From the NCBI RefSeq assembly GCF_003669015.1, contig NZ_CP033069.1, positions 2,428,501 to 2,492,500 on the forward strand: a stretch of DNA of 64,000 nt, given 5' to 3'. Of this stretch, positions 18,036 to 27,448 are shown one piece after another. Each line of letters starts with the position of its first letter. Within the stretch, counting starts at the first letter, position 1. This DNA is from Acidovorax sp. 1608163. Its GTDB lineage: Bacteria; Pseudomonadota; Gammaproteobacteria; Burkholderiales; Burkholderiaceae_C. The notes below the pieces were generated by a model. That model ran no database searches. It was given only the letters and a program-made list of their open reading frames with translations, and was not told where the DNA came from. The translations under genes were made by a program, and so were the position numbers.

Positions 18036-18710
18036 TTGATTCGCAATCTGCATCGGCGTCACTTTATCCTGACCACGGCCTCCGCCCTTGCCATGGGGAT
18101 TTCCAGCCCGGGGGTTTTTGCCCAAGGCGCCCCCAAAGCGGCGGCAGGCAAGCCCGCCGTGATTTTGGTGGTGGGAGACTCATTGAGTGCGGAATACGGC
18201 CTGCCACGCGGCAGCGGCTGGGTGGCCCTGCTGGAAAAGCAATTGGCGCAAGAGAAGATCAACGCCAAGGTCATCAATGCAAGCGTGAGCGGTGAGACCA
18301 CCTCGGGCGGCCGCTCGCGCATTACTGCACTGCTGCAACAGCACCAGCCCAGCCAGGTGGTGATTGAGCTGGGCGGCAACGATGCGCTGCGTGGCCTGCC
18401 GCTGCAAAACACACAAGACAACCTGGGCTTCATGGCCCAATCGGCCCAAAAAGCCGGGGCCAAGGTGCTGTTGATTGGCATGCAGGTGCCGCCCAACTAC
18501 GGCACCGACTATGCCAACCGCTTTGCAGCGGTGTTTGAGGGGGTGGCCAAGGCGCACAAAGCGGCGGTGGTGCCGTTCTTTCTCAAAGGGGTGGCCGATG
18601 GCGCAGACCCTACGCGCTTGTTTCAGGCCGACCGCATCCACCCCAAGGCCGAGGCCCATCCACAGATGCTGGCCAATGTGTGGCCAGAGCTTAAAAAGCT
18701 GCTGCGCTGA
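18036..18710 (+). CDS. tesA: Arylesterase / lysophospholipase TesA family (SGNH hydrolase)
   Basis: Periplasmic SGNH-fold esterase (acyl-CoA thioesterase I, lysophospholipase). A signal peptide is seen (HFILTTASALAMGISSPGVFA, cleaved near residue 30). Block I VVGDSLSAEYGLP carries the nucleophile Ser, block III GGNDALRGLP follows, and block V DRIHPKAEAH holds the catalytic Asp and His. The TTG start at 18036 has AAAGG about nine bases upstream and is needed to keep the signal peptide. Only 15 bp separate it from the divergent LolD-like start, so its promoter must lie inside that gene. A very strong terminator follows. Confidence 0.88.
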   Translation: MIRNLHRRHFILTTASALAMGISSPGVFAQGAPKAAAGKPAVILVVGDSLSAEYGLPRGSGWVALLEKQLAQEKINAKVINASVSGETTSGGRSRITALLQQHQPSQVVIELGGNDALRGLPLQNTQDNLGFMAQSAQKAGAKVLLIGMQVPPNYGTDYANRFAAVFEGVAKAHKAAVVPFFLKGVADGADPTRLFQADRIHPKAEAHPQMLANVWPELKKLLR

Positions 18711-18742
18711 GCGCCATGGGCAGGCACTGACAGACAAAAACA

Positions 18743-18790
18743 AAGAGCCCGTGCGCTGCCTTTTTTGGAAAAGGCAGCGCACGGGCTCTT
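18743..18790. terminator. Strong bidirectional terminator with 22-bp perfect stem
   Basis: A perfect inverted repeat of 22 bases per arm around the loop TTGG (arm AAGAGCCCGTGCGCTGCCTT plus TT). On the minus strand the stem is followed by TGTTTTTGTC, a good U-rich tail. It separates tesA from the convergent small gene at 18854-19033. Confidence 0.8.
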
Positions 18791-18853
18791 GAGTGGATCA
18801 TTCCATTGCGAGGCTTCTGAGTGGGACATCAGCCAAGCCATGAATGCCCGCCA

Positions 18854-19033
18854 TTAACTGGCCGCAGGGTCCGCCGGTGCAGAAGGCGCTTGAGCGGCCT
18901 GGTCACCGGCATCTGGCCCAGCGTGCGGATCGTCAGGCCGGCGCTGTGTTTTGGCTCTCAGCTTCTCTTCTTTCTTTTGTTTCTTAGCGAGTTCGCGCTG
19001 GCGTTTTTCGTATCCGTAGTTAGGTGTTGCCAA
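18854..19033 (-). CDS. Small basic conserved protein (MATPNYGYEKRQRE type)
   Basis: A 59-residue protein beginning (M)ATPNYGYEKRQRELAKKQ and continuing KKEEKLRAKTQRRP into an acidic, Ala/Pro-rich tail (AGPDAGDQAAQAPSAPADPAAS). The first half is a lysine/arginine/glutamate helix like those that bind RNA or ribosomes. I recall near-identical N termini in many Burkholderiales genomes as hypothetical proteins. The start is a TTG with only a weak AGAAAG site upstream, so the exact start is less sure than the frame. Function unknown. Confidence 0.7.
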   Translation of the reverse strand: MATPNYGYEKRQRELAKKQKKEEKLRAKTQRRPDDPHAGPDAGDQAAQAPSAPADPAAS

Positions 19034-19090
19034 GGTGTTTGCTTTCTGAAGTAGAGGTCCACTGTAACAGCTAGCCCCGCGCGCTGAGCC

Positions 19091-19908
19091 TCAAACCGGC
19101 TCTGGCGCCGCGTTCGTATCGACTGGCAAGCGTTGCACCGCCGCCCGGTAAGCGTGCCAGCTGGCATGCCCCAGCAAGGGCCCAACCAGCACCAAGGCCA
19201 CACTGCCCGCCCACAGCGATGCCGCCACCAAAACAGTGATCAAAGCGCCCCACAGCACCATGGCCAAGGGGTTCTCCAGCACCACGCGCATGCTGGTGAT
19301 GCCTGCGGTCAGTGCGTCGGTGTCACGGTCCAGAATCATTGGAATGGACACCACCGAGGTAGAAAACACCAGGGCAGCAAACACCCCGCCCACCACGGCA
19401 TACACCGCCACAAAACTCCAGTTTTCGGGGTTGAACACCGCCTGCAAGACCCCGGTGGTCGACGGCATACCTGTGTTGAAGAACACCGCAAACACCACCA
19501 GCGATGCCCGCCCCCAGAGCAGCTCTAGCACCACCAGCACCAGCACCAGCATGCCCATGCTGCCCATGTGGCTGTCCCAGCAGGTCAGGGATTCGCTCAG
19601 CTGCGGCGCCAGCCCAGCCTCACGCCTGCGGCTGGTGTCGTACAGGCCCATCGCCAAAAGGGGCCCAGCAGCAAGCAGCCGCTGGCAATCGACATGGTGT
19701 ACTCCGGTTTGGTGCGAAACACCCACCCCAGCACCAAGGCCATGAACCAGAAACACAGGCCGTAGAACACCGCAATGCCGGGTGCGGCCTTCAAATCGTG
19801 CGCGCCGCGCGCCAGCCAGCGAAAAGGGTCCGCCAGCGTCAGCGGCTGCAAGGTGATGGCCGCCGTGTCGCGGGCGGTGGAGACCTCAGTAACGGATGTG
19901 TCGGGCAT
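19091..19908 (-). pseudogene. DUF2189 integral membrane protein gene, frameshifted
   Basis: A membrane protein of the DUF2189 family (function unknown), which would be about 272 residues. The N-terminal part from MPDTSVTEV reads LADPFRWLARGAHDLKAAPG and the first hydrophobic segments, up to GCLLLGPF. The rest (LAMGLYDTSRRREAGL through several membrane segments to the C terminus) is in another frame. The break is at the AAAA run 19656-19659 (TTTT in the coding strand); one extra T would join the frames as LLLGPFLAMGLYD, the expected family sequence. Everything else looks intact, so sequencing error is as likely as a real mutation. Confidence 0.75.
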
Positions 19909-20048
19909 GAGGAGTGCAGCGAAGTGGAAAGATCCACCCCACACAAGGCGGGGAGCGAAACAGACGCCACCACACCGTAATCCAGCCCACCACCGCGCGC
20001 CACTGAGGAAACTACCACCCCGCCCTGCGCATTTTCAATGCGGCCTGC

Positions 20049-21302
20049 TCAACCTGCGTGCGCAGTGCGCTCCATCACCGCCAGGGCTTGAAGCAGGTCC
20101 TGGCGCAAATCTTCGGCAGCCTCCAGCCCAATCGCAAACCGCACCAGCGTGCCAGGTTGCAGATGGGGCGTGCCCCTCTCACGCATGCTGCGCAGGTGGT
20201 AAGGCACCACCAGGCTCATAGGGCCGCCCCAGCTGTAGCCCAGCTTGAACAGCTGCAAAGCATCGCAGAAAGCATCCACCTGGGCTTGGCTGTAGCGGGC
20301 GTCCACCATCACGCTGAACAAGCCCGCCGCAGCGCCCTGCCCCGCCTGGGCTCCGCCACACAAGGCCTGCCAGTGGGCATGGCCGTGCGAGCCAGGCAGC
20401 GCCGGGTGCAGCACCTGCGCAATGGCCGGTTGCGACTGAAGCCAGGTGGCCAGTTCACGCGCAGAGCGGTCGTGGGCGGCATAGCGCAACGCCACGCTGG
20501 GCAGCGAGCGCAAAACGGCCTCCACATCGTTCAGCCCCACCCCCAGCCCCAGGCGCATGTGGGTGAGCTTGATCTTCATGTGCAAAGCCGCCGAGCGGGT
20601 CATGACGCTGCCCATCAACACATCGCCCCCGCCACTGGGGTACTTGGTCAGCGCATGCGCCGAGATATCAACCCCCAGGCTGCCATCCCCCAGCAAATCA
20701 AACGGCGCAAAAGCCAGCCCCGCGCCCCAAGTGTTGTCGAGCGCCATGGCCACGCCCCGGGCCCGGCAAATACGCACCTGTTCGCACAGGTCCGGGAACT
20801 CCATGGTCACAGACCCTGGGGCTTCCAGCCACACCAGGCGTGTCGAAGCAGAGATGCGCCGGGCCAGGTCCTCAGGGTCCAGTGGATCGTAAAACGCATG
20901 CGAAATGCCGTAGCGTGCCAGCTCGACGGCCGCGAAATCCTTGCCTGGCCCGTAAGCGTTGTCCGGGATCAGCACCTCGTCGCCCGTCTTGAGCAACGCC
21001 AGATTCACCGAGGCAATGGCAGCCAGCCCACTGGGCACCAGCACGCATTCGTGCCCGCCTTCCAGGGTGCACAAGCGCTCTTCCAAAGTGAAGGTGGTGG
21101 GGGTGCCGTGCAGGCCGTAGGTGTAGCCCGTCTTGTCCTTCCACTCGCGGCTGCGCATGGCAGCCACGTTGGGGAAAATCACGGTAGAGGCCTTGAACAC
21201 CCCCGGCTGGGGGGCCGCAAAATCTGCGGGCGGCTGGTAGCGGTGGTGAACGATCTGGGTGGAAATATCAGGGGCGCGGTCTTCTTGCTTCATGCCGCGC
21301 AT
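20049..21302 (-). CDS. metC: Cystathionine beta-lyase (PLP-dependent)
   Basis: Cys/Met-metabolism PLP enzyme that cleaves cystathionine to homocysteine, ammonia and pyruvate. The PLP-binding lysine is in SAHALTKYPSGGGDVLMGS near residue 210, with YGLHGTPTTFTLEERL near 62 and the glycine-rich VPSGLAAIASVNLALL near 90 as cofactor contacts. The spacing and GTPTT signature fit cystathionine beta-lyase rather than gamma-synthase. 417 residues from the ATG at 21302; an ATG at 21293 is an equal alternative. It lies downstream of the BON lipoprotein gene with no functional link seen. A gamma-synthase-family relative is at 62185-63428. Confidence 0.87.
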   Translation of the reverse strand: MRGMKQEDRAPDISTQIVHHRYQPPADFAAPQPGVFKASTVIFPNVAAMRSREWKDKTGYTYGLHGTPTTFTLEERLCTLEGGHECVLVPSGLAAIASVNLALLKTGDEVLIPDNAYGPGKDFAAVELARYGISHAFYDPLDPEDLARRISASTRLVWLEAPGSVTMEFPDLCEQVRICRARGVAMALDNTWGAGLAFAPFDLLGDGSLGVDISAHALTKYPSGGGDVLMGSVMTRSAALHMKIKLTHMRLGLGVGLNDVEAVLRSLPSVALRYAAHDRSARELATWLQSQPAIAQVLHPALPGSHGHAHWQALCGGAQAGQGAAAGLFSVMVDARYSQAQVDAFCDALQLFKLGYSWGGPMSLVVPYHLRSMRERGTPHLQPGTLVRFAIGLEAAEDLRQDLLQALAVMERTAHAG

Positions 21303-21369
21303 GGTAGCGCTTCAGCACCCTGGCCCAGTGCCTCGTCAACGGAGGCCCTGGGCGTCGGGTATGTAAGCA

Positions 21370-21909
21370 TCACCCTGCGGAAACCACCAGCAGGTTGGTC
21401 ACTGAAGTCACGCCCTTGACGCTCTTGGCAATGGTTTGGGCGCGGTCCTTGGCGGCCAAGCTGGGGGCGGGACCATTCAGTGTGACGGCGCCCCCCTGTG
21501 TGTCCACATTGATCTTGATGGCGCTCAGATCAGGGTCTTTGGCCAGCCCCGCAGACACTTGGGCCGTGATGGAAGCATCGTCCACCTTCTCCATCGCGGA
21601 GTTGGCGGCTTGCTTGGCCGAATCACCCAGGTCCTTCGCTGCCACTTCGGCCCGTTCAGCGCCCTTTTCCACTTGCACTTCGGCCTTTTGCATGGCGGCT
21701 TCGGTCTTGGCTCGGGCATCGGCGGCGGCTTGCTCTGTCTTTTCTACGGCGGAATCCAGGCGTTGGCCCACGGTGGGCTCTTCGGTTTTGCTGCAGGCCA
21801 TCAGGCCCAAGGCCAGAGCGCTGACAGCCAACATCGACGCCACGCGGGTGGCTTTGGAAGTCACACCCATGGTCTGGACGGTGGATTGGTTCATCTCGGT
21901 GGTTTGCAT
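21370..21909 (-). CDS. BON-domain lipoprotein with amphipathic helical region
   Basis: Envelope lipoprotein of about 179 residues. The signal peptide ends at the lipobox LGLMAC (Cys near residue 39). Next comes a long charged helix rich in Ala, Lys and Glu (EKTEQAAADARAKTEAAMQK), then one BON domain (ITAQVSAGLAKDPDLSAIKI ... GGAVTLNGPAPS ... VKGVTSVTNLLVV). BON domains bind lipid or peptidoglycan and such proteins often respond to osmotic or envelope stress. A perfect AAGGAG ribosome site lies nine bases before the ATG at 21909, which fixes the start. The gene is divergent from the SulP transporter. Confidence 0.88.
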   Translation of the reverse strand: MQTTEMNQSTVQTMGVTSKATRVASMLAVSALALGLMACSKTEEPTVGQRLDSAVEKTEQAAADARAKTEAAMQKAEVQVEKGAERAEVAAKDLGDSAKQAANSAMEKVDDASITAQVSAGLAKDPDLSAIKINVDTQGGAVTLNGPAPSLAAKDRAQTIAKSVKGVTSVTNLLVVSAG

Positions 21910-22072
21910 CAGAAATCTCCTTGCGGATAAAGACATGGCTGAACTGTAGGCAGCGGGCCCGCCCCATCGGGTCAGACGGCGCGGAAAGGCGTGTAGGACA
22001 AAACACTGCAATCCCTGCGCGTTTTGTCACGCCCAGCCATCTTCAAAGGCCCCACAGCGCGACAATCACTGC

Positions 22073-23757
22073 ATGCCTCGCATTTCTTTCAGCTCCTGGT
22101 TGCCTTTTTTGGCGTGGCCCCGGCCCAGCGCTGCGTTGCTGCGCGGCGAATTCTGGGCGGGCATGACGGTGGGCCTCATGCTCGTACCCCAGGGGGTTGC
22201 CTATGCAGCGCTGGCGGGCATGCCGCTGGTCACGGGCATTTATGCATCGCTGTTGCCTGCTTTGGTGGCGGTGCTGTTCAGCGCCTCCACCCGGCTGGGC
22301 GTGGGCCCCACGGCCTTGACGAGCCTGCTCATTGGCGCATCGCTGACCGGGCTGGCCGAGCCCGGCAGCGCCCAGTGGGTGCAAATGGCCGTGTGGATTG
22401 CACTGCTTTGTGGCGCCTTGCAGTGCGTGATGGGCTTAGCGCGCTTTGGCTGGGTGGTCAATGTGGTCACCTCGCCCGTGCTCAGCGGCTTTACACAGGC
22501 CGCTGCCTTGCTGATTTTGTCTTCGCAGCTAGGGGCACTCAGCGGCTTGCGGGCCGACTTCAGTGCGCTGCTGCACACGCCTTCTCTGGGGCTTTTTGAC
22601 CTGACGGCGGCGGCATTCGGCTTGGGCGCTGTGGTCGCGCTGTGGCTGGCCAAGCGGCTCAAACCCACCTTTCCGGCCGCCATCGTGGTGGTGGGCCTGG
22701 CGGGCGGCATCAGCTGGATCAGCGGCTACGCTGATGCGGGTGGCGCGGTGGTGGGGCACCTGCCGCAAGGGTTGCCAAGCTTGCAGTGGCCCGGGCTTTT
22801 GCCTTGGGCAGACTTTTCTTCGCTGCTCATGCCTGTGCTGGTCATCACCCTGGTGAGCTTTTTGGAGACTGCCTCCAGCGCCAAGGTCGAGAGCCAGCGT
22901 TCCAGTGAACGTTGGAACGAAAACCAGGACCTGATTGGCCAGGGCCTGTCCAAAATCAGCAGCGGGCTGTGCGGCAGCTTTGCCACCAGCGCATCGTTTT
23001 CTCGCTCGGCCATCAACCTGTATGCAGGCGCGCAAAGTGGTTGGGCCACCGTGTTTTCCATCCTCGTGGTGCTGGTGGTGCTGTTGTGGCTTACTCCGGC
23101 GCTGTACTACGTGCCGCAATCGGCCCTGGCGGCCATTGTGGTGACGGCGGTGTTCAGCCTCATCAAACCAGCCACCTTCACCCGCCTGTGGCGGACGTCG
23201 CGGGTGGAGTCGGTCATCGCATTGGTCACCTTTGCCTTGACCCTGGCCACCGCACCACGCATGTATTGGGGTGTTTTGGCCGGTTTGGTGATGAACCTGT
23301 GCCACTTTCTGTACCAGCGCCTGCACCCCCGCATCATCGAGGTAGGCCTGCACCCGGACGGTAGCCTGCGCGACCGCCACCTGTGGAACCTGCCCCCCTG
23401 GCGCCCGAACTGCTGGCGCTGCGCATGGATGCAGAGCTGGACTTTGCCTCTGCCAGCGCCTTGGAGCGCTGGGTGATGGAGCACTTGAGCGCCCACCCCG
23501 AGATTAAGCACCTGTGCCTGATGGCCCAACCCGTCAACCGCATCGACGTGACCGGCCTGGAAACCTTTGCCCAACTGCATGCACAGATGCTGGCGCGGGG
23601 TGGTTGCCTGCACGTGAGTGGACTCAAGTTGCCGGTCGAGGCGGCCCTGCGCAAAGCGGGCCTGCTGCCAGCGGCCGCCGGGTTGGTCACCTACCGCACC
23701 GATGCCGATGCCCTTGTCGCCCTGCAGCAACTCCCACCCCGGGTAACACCTCTGTGA
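22073..23757 (+). pseudogene. SulP-family anion transporter with STAS domain, frameshifted
   Basis: Inner-membrane anion (sulfate, bicarbonate or dicarboxylate) transporter. The transmembrane part opens with WAGMTVGLMLVPQGVAYAALAG, the SulP sulfate-transporter signature region, and runs through about eleven hydrophobic segments to HFLYQRLHPRIIEVGLHPDG. The cytoplasmic STAS domain (LDFASASALERWVMEHL ... RIDVTGLETFAQLHAQML) continues in another frame. The frames meet at the CCCCCC run around 23394-23399; one more C joins them as NLPPLAPELL. The joined protein would be 561 residues, normal for SulP. Without correction the STAS domain is lost. sbp-cysTWA at 49-53 kb also takes up sulfate. Confidence 0.8.
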
Positions 23758-23826
23758 TCGTGCAGAAATTGCAATCGGACGACCAACCCCGCTGATACAC
23801 TCAATCAACTTTAGAAGCAACCATTT

Positions 23827-24603
23827 GTGTCTGACTCGGCGGCCCCTCACCTCGTAGACCTGCGCGATCTGCGCCTGGATACTGCCCATGCCCTGGTTGC
23901 CCAAGTAACCGGCAGCAGCGCAGCGCCTAGCCTGGACCGCTCTCACCCCCGTCAATACCTGCAAGGCGTCATAGACGGCCTGTGCGAACTTTCGCTGAAA
24001 GACCCGCTGACGGGCTTGGCCAATCGGCGTCATTTTCGGGCCGTGCTGGAGCGCGAAATCGACCGCGTGACCCGTTCGGGTGAAGCCGCCTTGCTTTTGA
24101 TGCTGGACATCGACCACTTCAAAAAGGTCAACGACACCCACGGCCACCTGGCTGGTGACATGGTGCTGCAGTCTGTAGCGCGCACCTTGGCCGCTTGCGT
24201 GCGCCCCATGGACACCCTGGCCCGATACGGTGGCGAGGAATTCGCCGTGGTGCTGCCCGCTTGCCAATCTGCCTTTGGCTCCGTAGTGGCCGAGCGCATT
24301 CGCCGCGCCGTGGCCAACACACCGGTTCGCATTTCCCCATCGATTGAACTCAACGTCACCGTCAGCATTGGCGGGGCGTTCGCCCTTCAATGGATTCGCT
24401 CCACCACGCTGCTGTGGATTGACCGCGCCGATCACCAGCTCTATCAGGCAAAATCGGCCGGACGCAACTGCGTGAGCATCGAGGAGCAGCCCGACAGCAC
24501 GGTCAGTGCCGAAGAGAAGAGCTTGTTGTTTGGCCCGCTGTATTCACCTTCTGGCTGGGGCGATCTTCCGCCTCCCCTGGATGCAACAGGCAGCGCCTAC
24601 TGA
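23827..24603 (+). CDS. Diguanylate cyclase (GGDEF domain)
   Basis: Cytoplasmic enzyme that makes cyclic di-GMP from two GTP. About 60 N-terminal residues lack a known sensor domain. The GGDEF domain starts at LKDPLTGLANRRHFRAVLE. The metal-binding Asp is in LMLDIDHFKKVND and the active loop is GGEEF near residue 139, so it should be active. No clear RxxD inhibitory site precedes it. The start is a GTG at 23827. The MinD-like ATPase gene begins eight bases after its stop, so the two are probably one transcript. Confidence 0.9.
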   Translation: MSDSAAPHLVDLRDLRLDTAHALVAQVTGSSAAPSLDRSHPRQYLQGVIDGLCELSLKDPLTGLANRRHFRAVLEREIDRVTRSGEAALLLMLDIDHFKKVNDTHGHLAGDMVLQSVARTLAACVRPMDTLARYGGEEFAVVLPACQSAFGSVVAERIRRAVANTPVRISPSIELNVTVSIGGAFALQWIRSTTLLWIDRADHQLYQAKSAGRNCVSIEEQPDSTVSAEEKSLLFGPLYSPSGWGDLPPPLDATGSAY

Positions 24604-24610
24604 AAGTTAG

Positions 24611-25456
24611 ATGATGAGCGACGCGCTGTCCCCCCAACCCACTACACCCAACGCCACGCCGCAGCAGGCTGCTCCTGCGGCGGGTGCACGCATCATCGCC
24701 GTTACCAGCGGCAAAGGCGGTGTGGGCAAAACATTTGTGTCCGCCAACCTGGCCGCAGCGCTGACCCGCAGAGGCCAGCGCGTGCTGGTGCTAGACGCTG
24801 ATCTGGGCCTGGCCAACCTGGATGTGGTGCTGAATCTGCACCCCAAGATCACACTGCACGATGTGTTCACCGGCAAAGCCACATTGGACGAAGCCGTGAT
24901 CAAGGCGCCCGGCGGTTTTTCTGTGCTGCTGGCAGGCTCGGGCATGGTCGAATACTCGCGCCTCACGCCCGAAGTGCGCAGCCAGTTTCTGAGTGTTATC
25001 CAGGCGCTGACGCCCCAATACGATGTGGTGCTGCTAGACACCGGCGCCGGTATTTCCGATGTGGTGCTGTTCTCCGTCTCCCTCGCCTCTGAAGTGCTGA
25101 TCGTGGCCACGCCCGAGCCCACCTCACTGACGGACGCCTACGCCGCCATCAAGGTGCTGGCGATGCAGCAAAAGCGCCAGCATGTGCGCATCGTGATCAA
25201 CCAGGCGGCACGCCCTGGCGACGGCCGGGCCATCACCAGCCAGTTGCAGCAGGTGCTGGACCGTTTTGTCAGCACCCAATCGGGCCGCCCGGTGCGGCTG
25301 ATTCACATGGGCGACATCCCTGCTGACCCCTCGGTGCGCGACGCCGTGATGCGCAGGCAACTGCTGCTGCTGAACACCCCAGGCTGCCCTGCGGCCCTGG
25401 CGATCTCGCAGCTGGCCAACAAGATCGAAACCGCGCTGCTGACGCAGACTGCATAG
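24611..25456 (+). CDS. MinD/FlhG-like P-loop ATPase
   Basis: Deviant Walker-A ATPase of the MinD/ParA superfamily, 281 residues. The Walker A motif SGKGGVGKTFVSANLAAAL is near residue 32, switch I/II are in VLDADLGLANLDVVLNL and LLDTGAGISDVVL. The VTSGKGGVGKT plus DLGLANLD pattern is that of FlhG/FleN regulators of flagellar number rather than of septum MinD, and no MinD-type membrane-targeting C-terminal helix is obvious. Flagellar genes are absent nearby; pairing with a GGDEF gene fits a cell-surface or motility switch, which is inference. Confidence 0.8.
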   Translation: MMSDALSPQPTTPNATPQQAAPAAGARIIAVTSGKGGVGKTFVSANLAAALTRRGQRVLVLDADLGLANLDVVLNLHPKITLHDVFTGKATLDEAVIKAPGGFSVLLAGSGMVEYSRLTPEVRSQFLSVIQALTPQYDVVLLDTGAGISDVVLFSVSLASEVLIVATPEPTSLTDAYAAIKVLAMQQKRQHVRIVINQAARPGDGRAITSQLQQVLDRFVSTQSGRPVRLIHMGDIPADPSVRDAVMRRQLLLLNTPGCPAALAISQLANKIETALLTQTA

Positions 25457-25572
25457 TCCGGCGCCAGCCCACCCGCTAGCCGGGTGGTGTTACTGCGGCT
25501 GCGCTTGTTGGCATACAGCCCTCTCCCACGGGCTCGTTCTGGCTCTGTGGCCAATGCCCATGGCGAAGTGTG

Positions 25573-26388
25573 ATGGAGCGCCGCAAACCTCTTTCAAGAT
25601 TCCCTTCCGTACCCAACACCCGCCTTGCCGTGACTGCTGTTCTCAACATCTCCTGCTACAAGTTTGTGCCCCTTCCTGACGCAGAGGTGCTGCGCGAGCA
25701 GTTGCACGCCCGCGCGGTGGCTTTGGGCTTGAAGGGCACGATTTTGTTGGCCGAAGAAGGCATCAATTTCTTTTTGGCGGGCGATGCCGACTCTGTGCGG
25801 GGCTTTGTCGACACCCTGCGTGGCGACGAGCGGTTTGCGGATCTGGACCCCAAGGAGAGCTGGTCAGACACGGTGCCGTTTCGCAAGATGCTGGTCAAGG
25901 TCAAGCGCGAGATCATTCGCATGGACCACCCCACCATCCGCCCCGCGCAAGGCCGCGCCCCGGCCGTTGCCCCCGCGACGCTGCGCCGCTGGCTGGAGCA
26001 AGGCCACGACGACGATGGCCGCGAAGTCGTGACCCTGGACACCCGCAATGCCTTTGAGGTGGACGCAGGCACTTTCGACAACGCGATTGACTGGCGCATT
26101 GGCAAGTTCACCGAGTTTCCCGCAGCACTCCAAGCCCACAAGGCCGCCCTGCAAGACAAGACCGTGGTGAGTTTTTGCACGGGTGGCATCCGCTGCGAAA
26201 AAGCCGCCATCCTGATGCAAGAGGAAGGCCTGGAGCATGTGTACCAGCTCGAGGGCGGCATCCTCAAGTACTTTGAGCACACCGATGGCGCGCACTACCA
26301 CGGCGGCTGCTTCGTGTTTGATGAGCGGGCTGTATTGGCCACCGACCTCTCGGCACCAGAATCGGCCGATATCGCTATCAAAAAATGA
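25573..26388 (+). CDS. TrhO-like rhodanese protein, short form
   Basis: Relative of the tRNA uridine-34 5-hydroxylase TrhO (YceA). An N-terminal ferredoxin-like domain ([13 protein letters not shown] ... [12 protein letters not shown]) is followed by a rhodanese domain with the catalytic loop [12 protein letters not shown] near residue 200 and [10 protein letters not shown]. Unlike the full-length gene at 45084-46100, it ends just after [11 protein letters not shown] and lacks the C-terminal zinc-binding cysteines. The last residues (DIAIKK) and stop are encoded within the hairpin repeat that follows, so the repeat may have trimmed the gene. The start lies at adjoining GTG and ATG codons; a GTG at 25630 is possible. 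Confidence 0.83.
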   Translation: MERRKPLSRFPSVPNTRLAVTAVLNISCYKFVPLPDAEVLREQLHARAVALGLKGTILLAEEGINFFLAGDADSVRGFVDTLRGDERFADLDPKESWSDTVPFRKMLVKVKREIIRMDHPTIRPAQGRAPAVAPATLRRWLEQGHDDDGREVVTLDTRNAFEVDAGTFDNAIDWRIGKFTEFPAALQAHKAALQDKTVVSFCTGGIRCEKAAILMQEEGLEHVYQLEGGILKYFEHTDGAHYHGGCFVFDERAVLATDLSAPESADIAIKK

Positions 26389-26428
26389 GCTGCTAGCGCT
26401 TTATCAGAAAGCGCTAGAGGCATTTTTT
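26374..26428 (+). repeat. Comamonadaceae hairpin repeat, copy 3
   Basis: GCTATC at its left end, arms CTAGCGCTTT (26393-26402) and AAAGCGCTAG (26408-26417), then a TTTTTT tract. It covers the stop codon of the rhodanese gene and separates it from the convergent pirin gene, where it can serve as terminator. Confidence 0.85.
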
Positions 26429-26465
26429 GGTAAAAAAACAATTGACTGTGTGAGACACAAGCCCG

Positions 26466-27353
26466 TCAGGGCTTGAAGCGGTGTGCCGGCAAGGGGATGA
26501 ATTCTGTTTCACCAGGCACCTGCCCCATGCGTTGCGCTTCCCAGTCGCTGGCGGCCTGCACGATCCGCTCCTTACGGGACGAGACAAAATTCCACCAGAT
26601 ATGGCGGCGTTCCGCCAAGGCATCGCCGCCCACCAACATGCAGCGCACAGGCGCAGAGCCCGCACGCAAGGCCAGAGGGCGGTCGGTGGGCAACACCGCC
26701 ATGGTGTGCGGCTCCAGCGTCTCATCGGCCACAGACACGGCAGCGTCCACCGCATACAGGCCCAACTCCTGCGCCATGCCTGCAGGCAGCCTCAGTTGGC
26801 CGTTGGCGGGCAACTGGATGTCAAGGTACAACGCCGGGGCCAAGCTGACCACAGGCGACTGCGCCCCCCAGGCCTGCCCCACCAGCACCCGCACCGTAGC
26901 GTCGTCCACTTGCAACTGCGCAATGGCATCGGCAGGCGTGTGCACAAAACTGGGGGCGGCTTCCTCTTGCTCCGGTGGAAGCGCCACCCACAGTTGAATG
27001 CCGTGGTTCACATAGGTGGCGTTGGCCAGGGAGTCCGGGCGGCGCTCGGAATGCACGATGCCGCGCCCTGCGGTCATCCAGTTGATGGCGCCTGGCTCGA
27101 TCTGCTGCACGCAGCCCAAACTGTCGCGGTGCAGGATGGCGCCCGAAAACAGATAAGTCACCGTGGCCAAGCCAATGTGCGGATGGGGGCGCACATCGTG
27201 CTCGGACTCCGGCACCACCGTGGCCGGGCCAAAGTGGTCAAAGAACAAGAAGGGCCCCACCGACTGGCGCGCCATGGCAGGCAGCAGCCTGCGCACTTTG
27301 AAGCCGCCGCCCAGGTCTTTGTCATGGGGGTGGATGCGTTCAATGGAAGTCAT
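26466..27353 (-). CDS. Pirin family protein
   Basis: Bicupin protein of the pirin family, 295 residues. The metal-binding N-terminal cupin shows HPHIGLATVTYLFSG and the later HSERRPD histidine; the second cupin (LPAGMAQELGLYAVDAAVSV) is degenerate, as usual. The ending SDWEAQRMGQVPGETEFIPLP is very typical of pirins near a flavodoxin. Bacterial pirins include quercetinases and enzyme-binding redox sensors. The flavodoxin gene is 95 bp upstream on the same strand and a second pirin lies beyond, so the three genes look like one redox-stress group. Confidence 0.88.
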   Translation of the reverse strand: MTSIERIHPHDKDLGGGFKVRRLLPAMARQSVGPFLFFDHFGPATVVPESEHDVRPHPHIGLATVTYLFSGAILHRDSLGCVQQIEPGAINWMTAGRGIVHSERRPDSLANATYVNHGIQLWVALPPEQEEAAPSFVHTPADAIAQLQVDDATVRVLVGQAWGAQSPVVSLAPALYLDIQLPANGQLRLPAGMAQELGLYAVDAAVSVADETLEPHTMAVLPTDRPLALRAGSAPVRCMLVGGDALAERRHIWWNFVSSRKERIVQAASDWEAQRMGQVPGETEFIPLPAHRFKP

Positions 27354-27448
27354 GGCGGCCCTTTAGTTCAGAGGTGAGGCGTTGAGGCTAAGTGCGGTGG
27401 CTGGGCGGCACCACGGCCACCCAGCCACGCACTCACGTCAAAGACGAA

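Noticed and set aside
23383-23757. STAS domain as a separate small gene
   Set aside because: The frame opens at a GTG inside conserved SulP linker sequence and has no ribosome site; a one-base frameshift in a full-length transporter explains it better.
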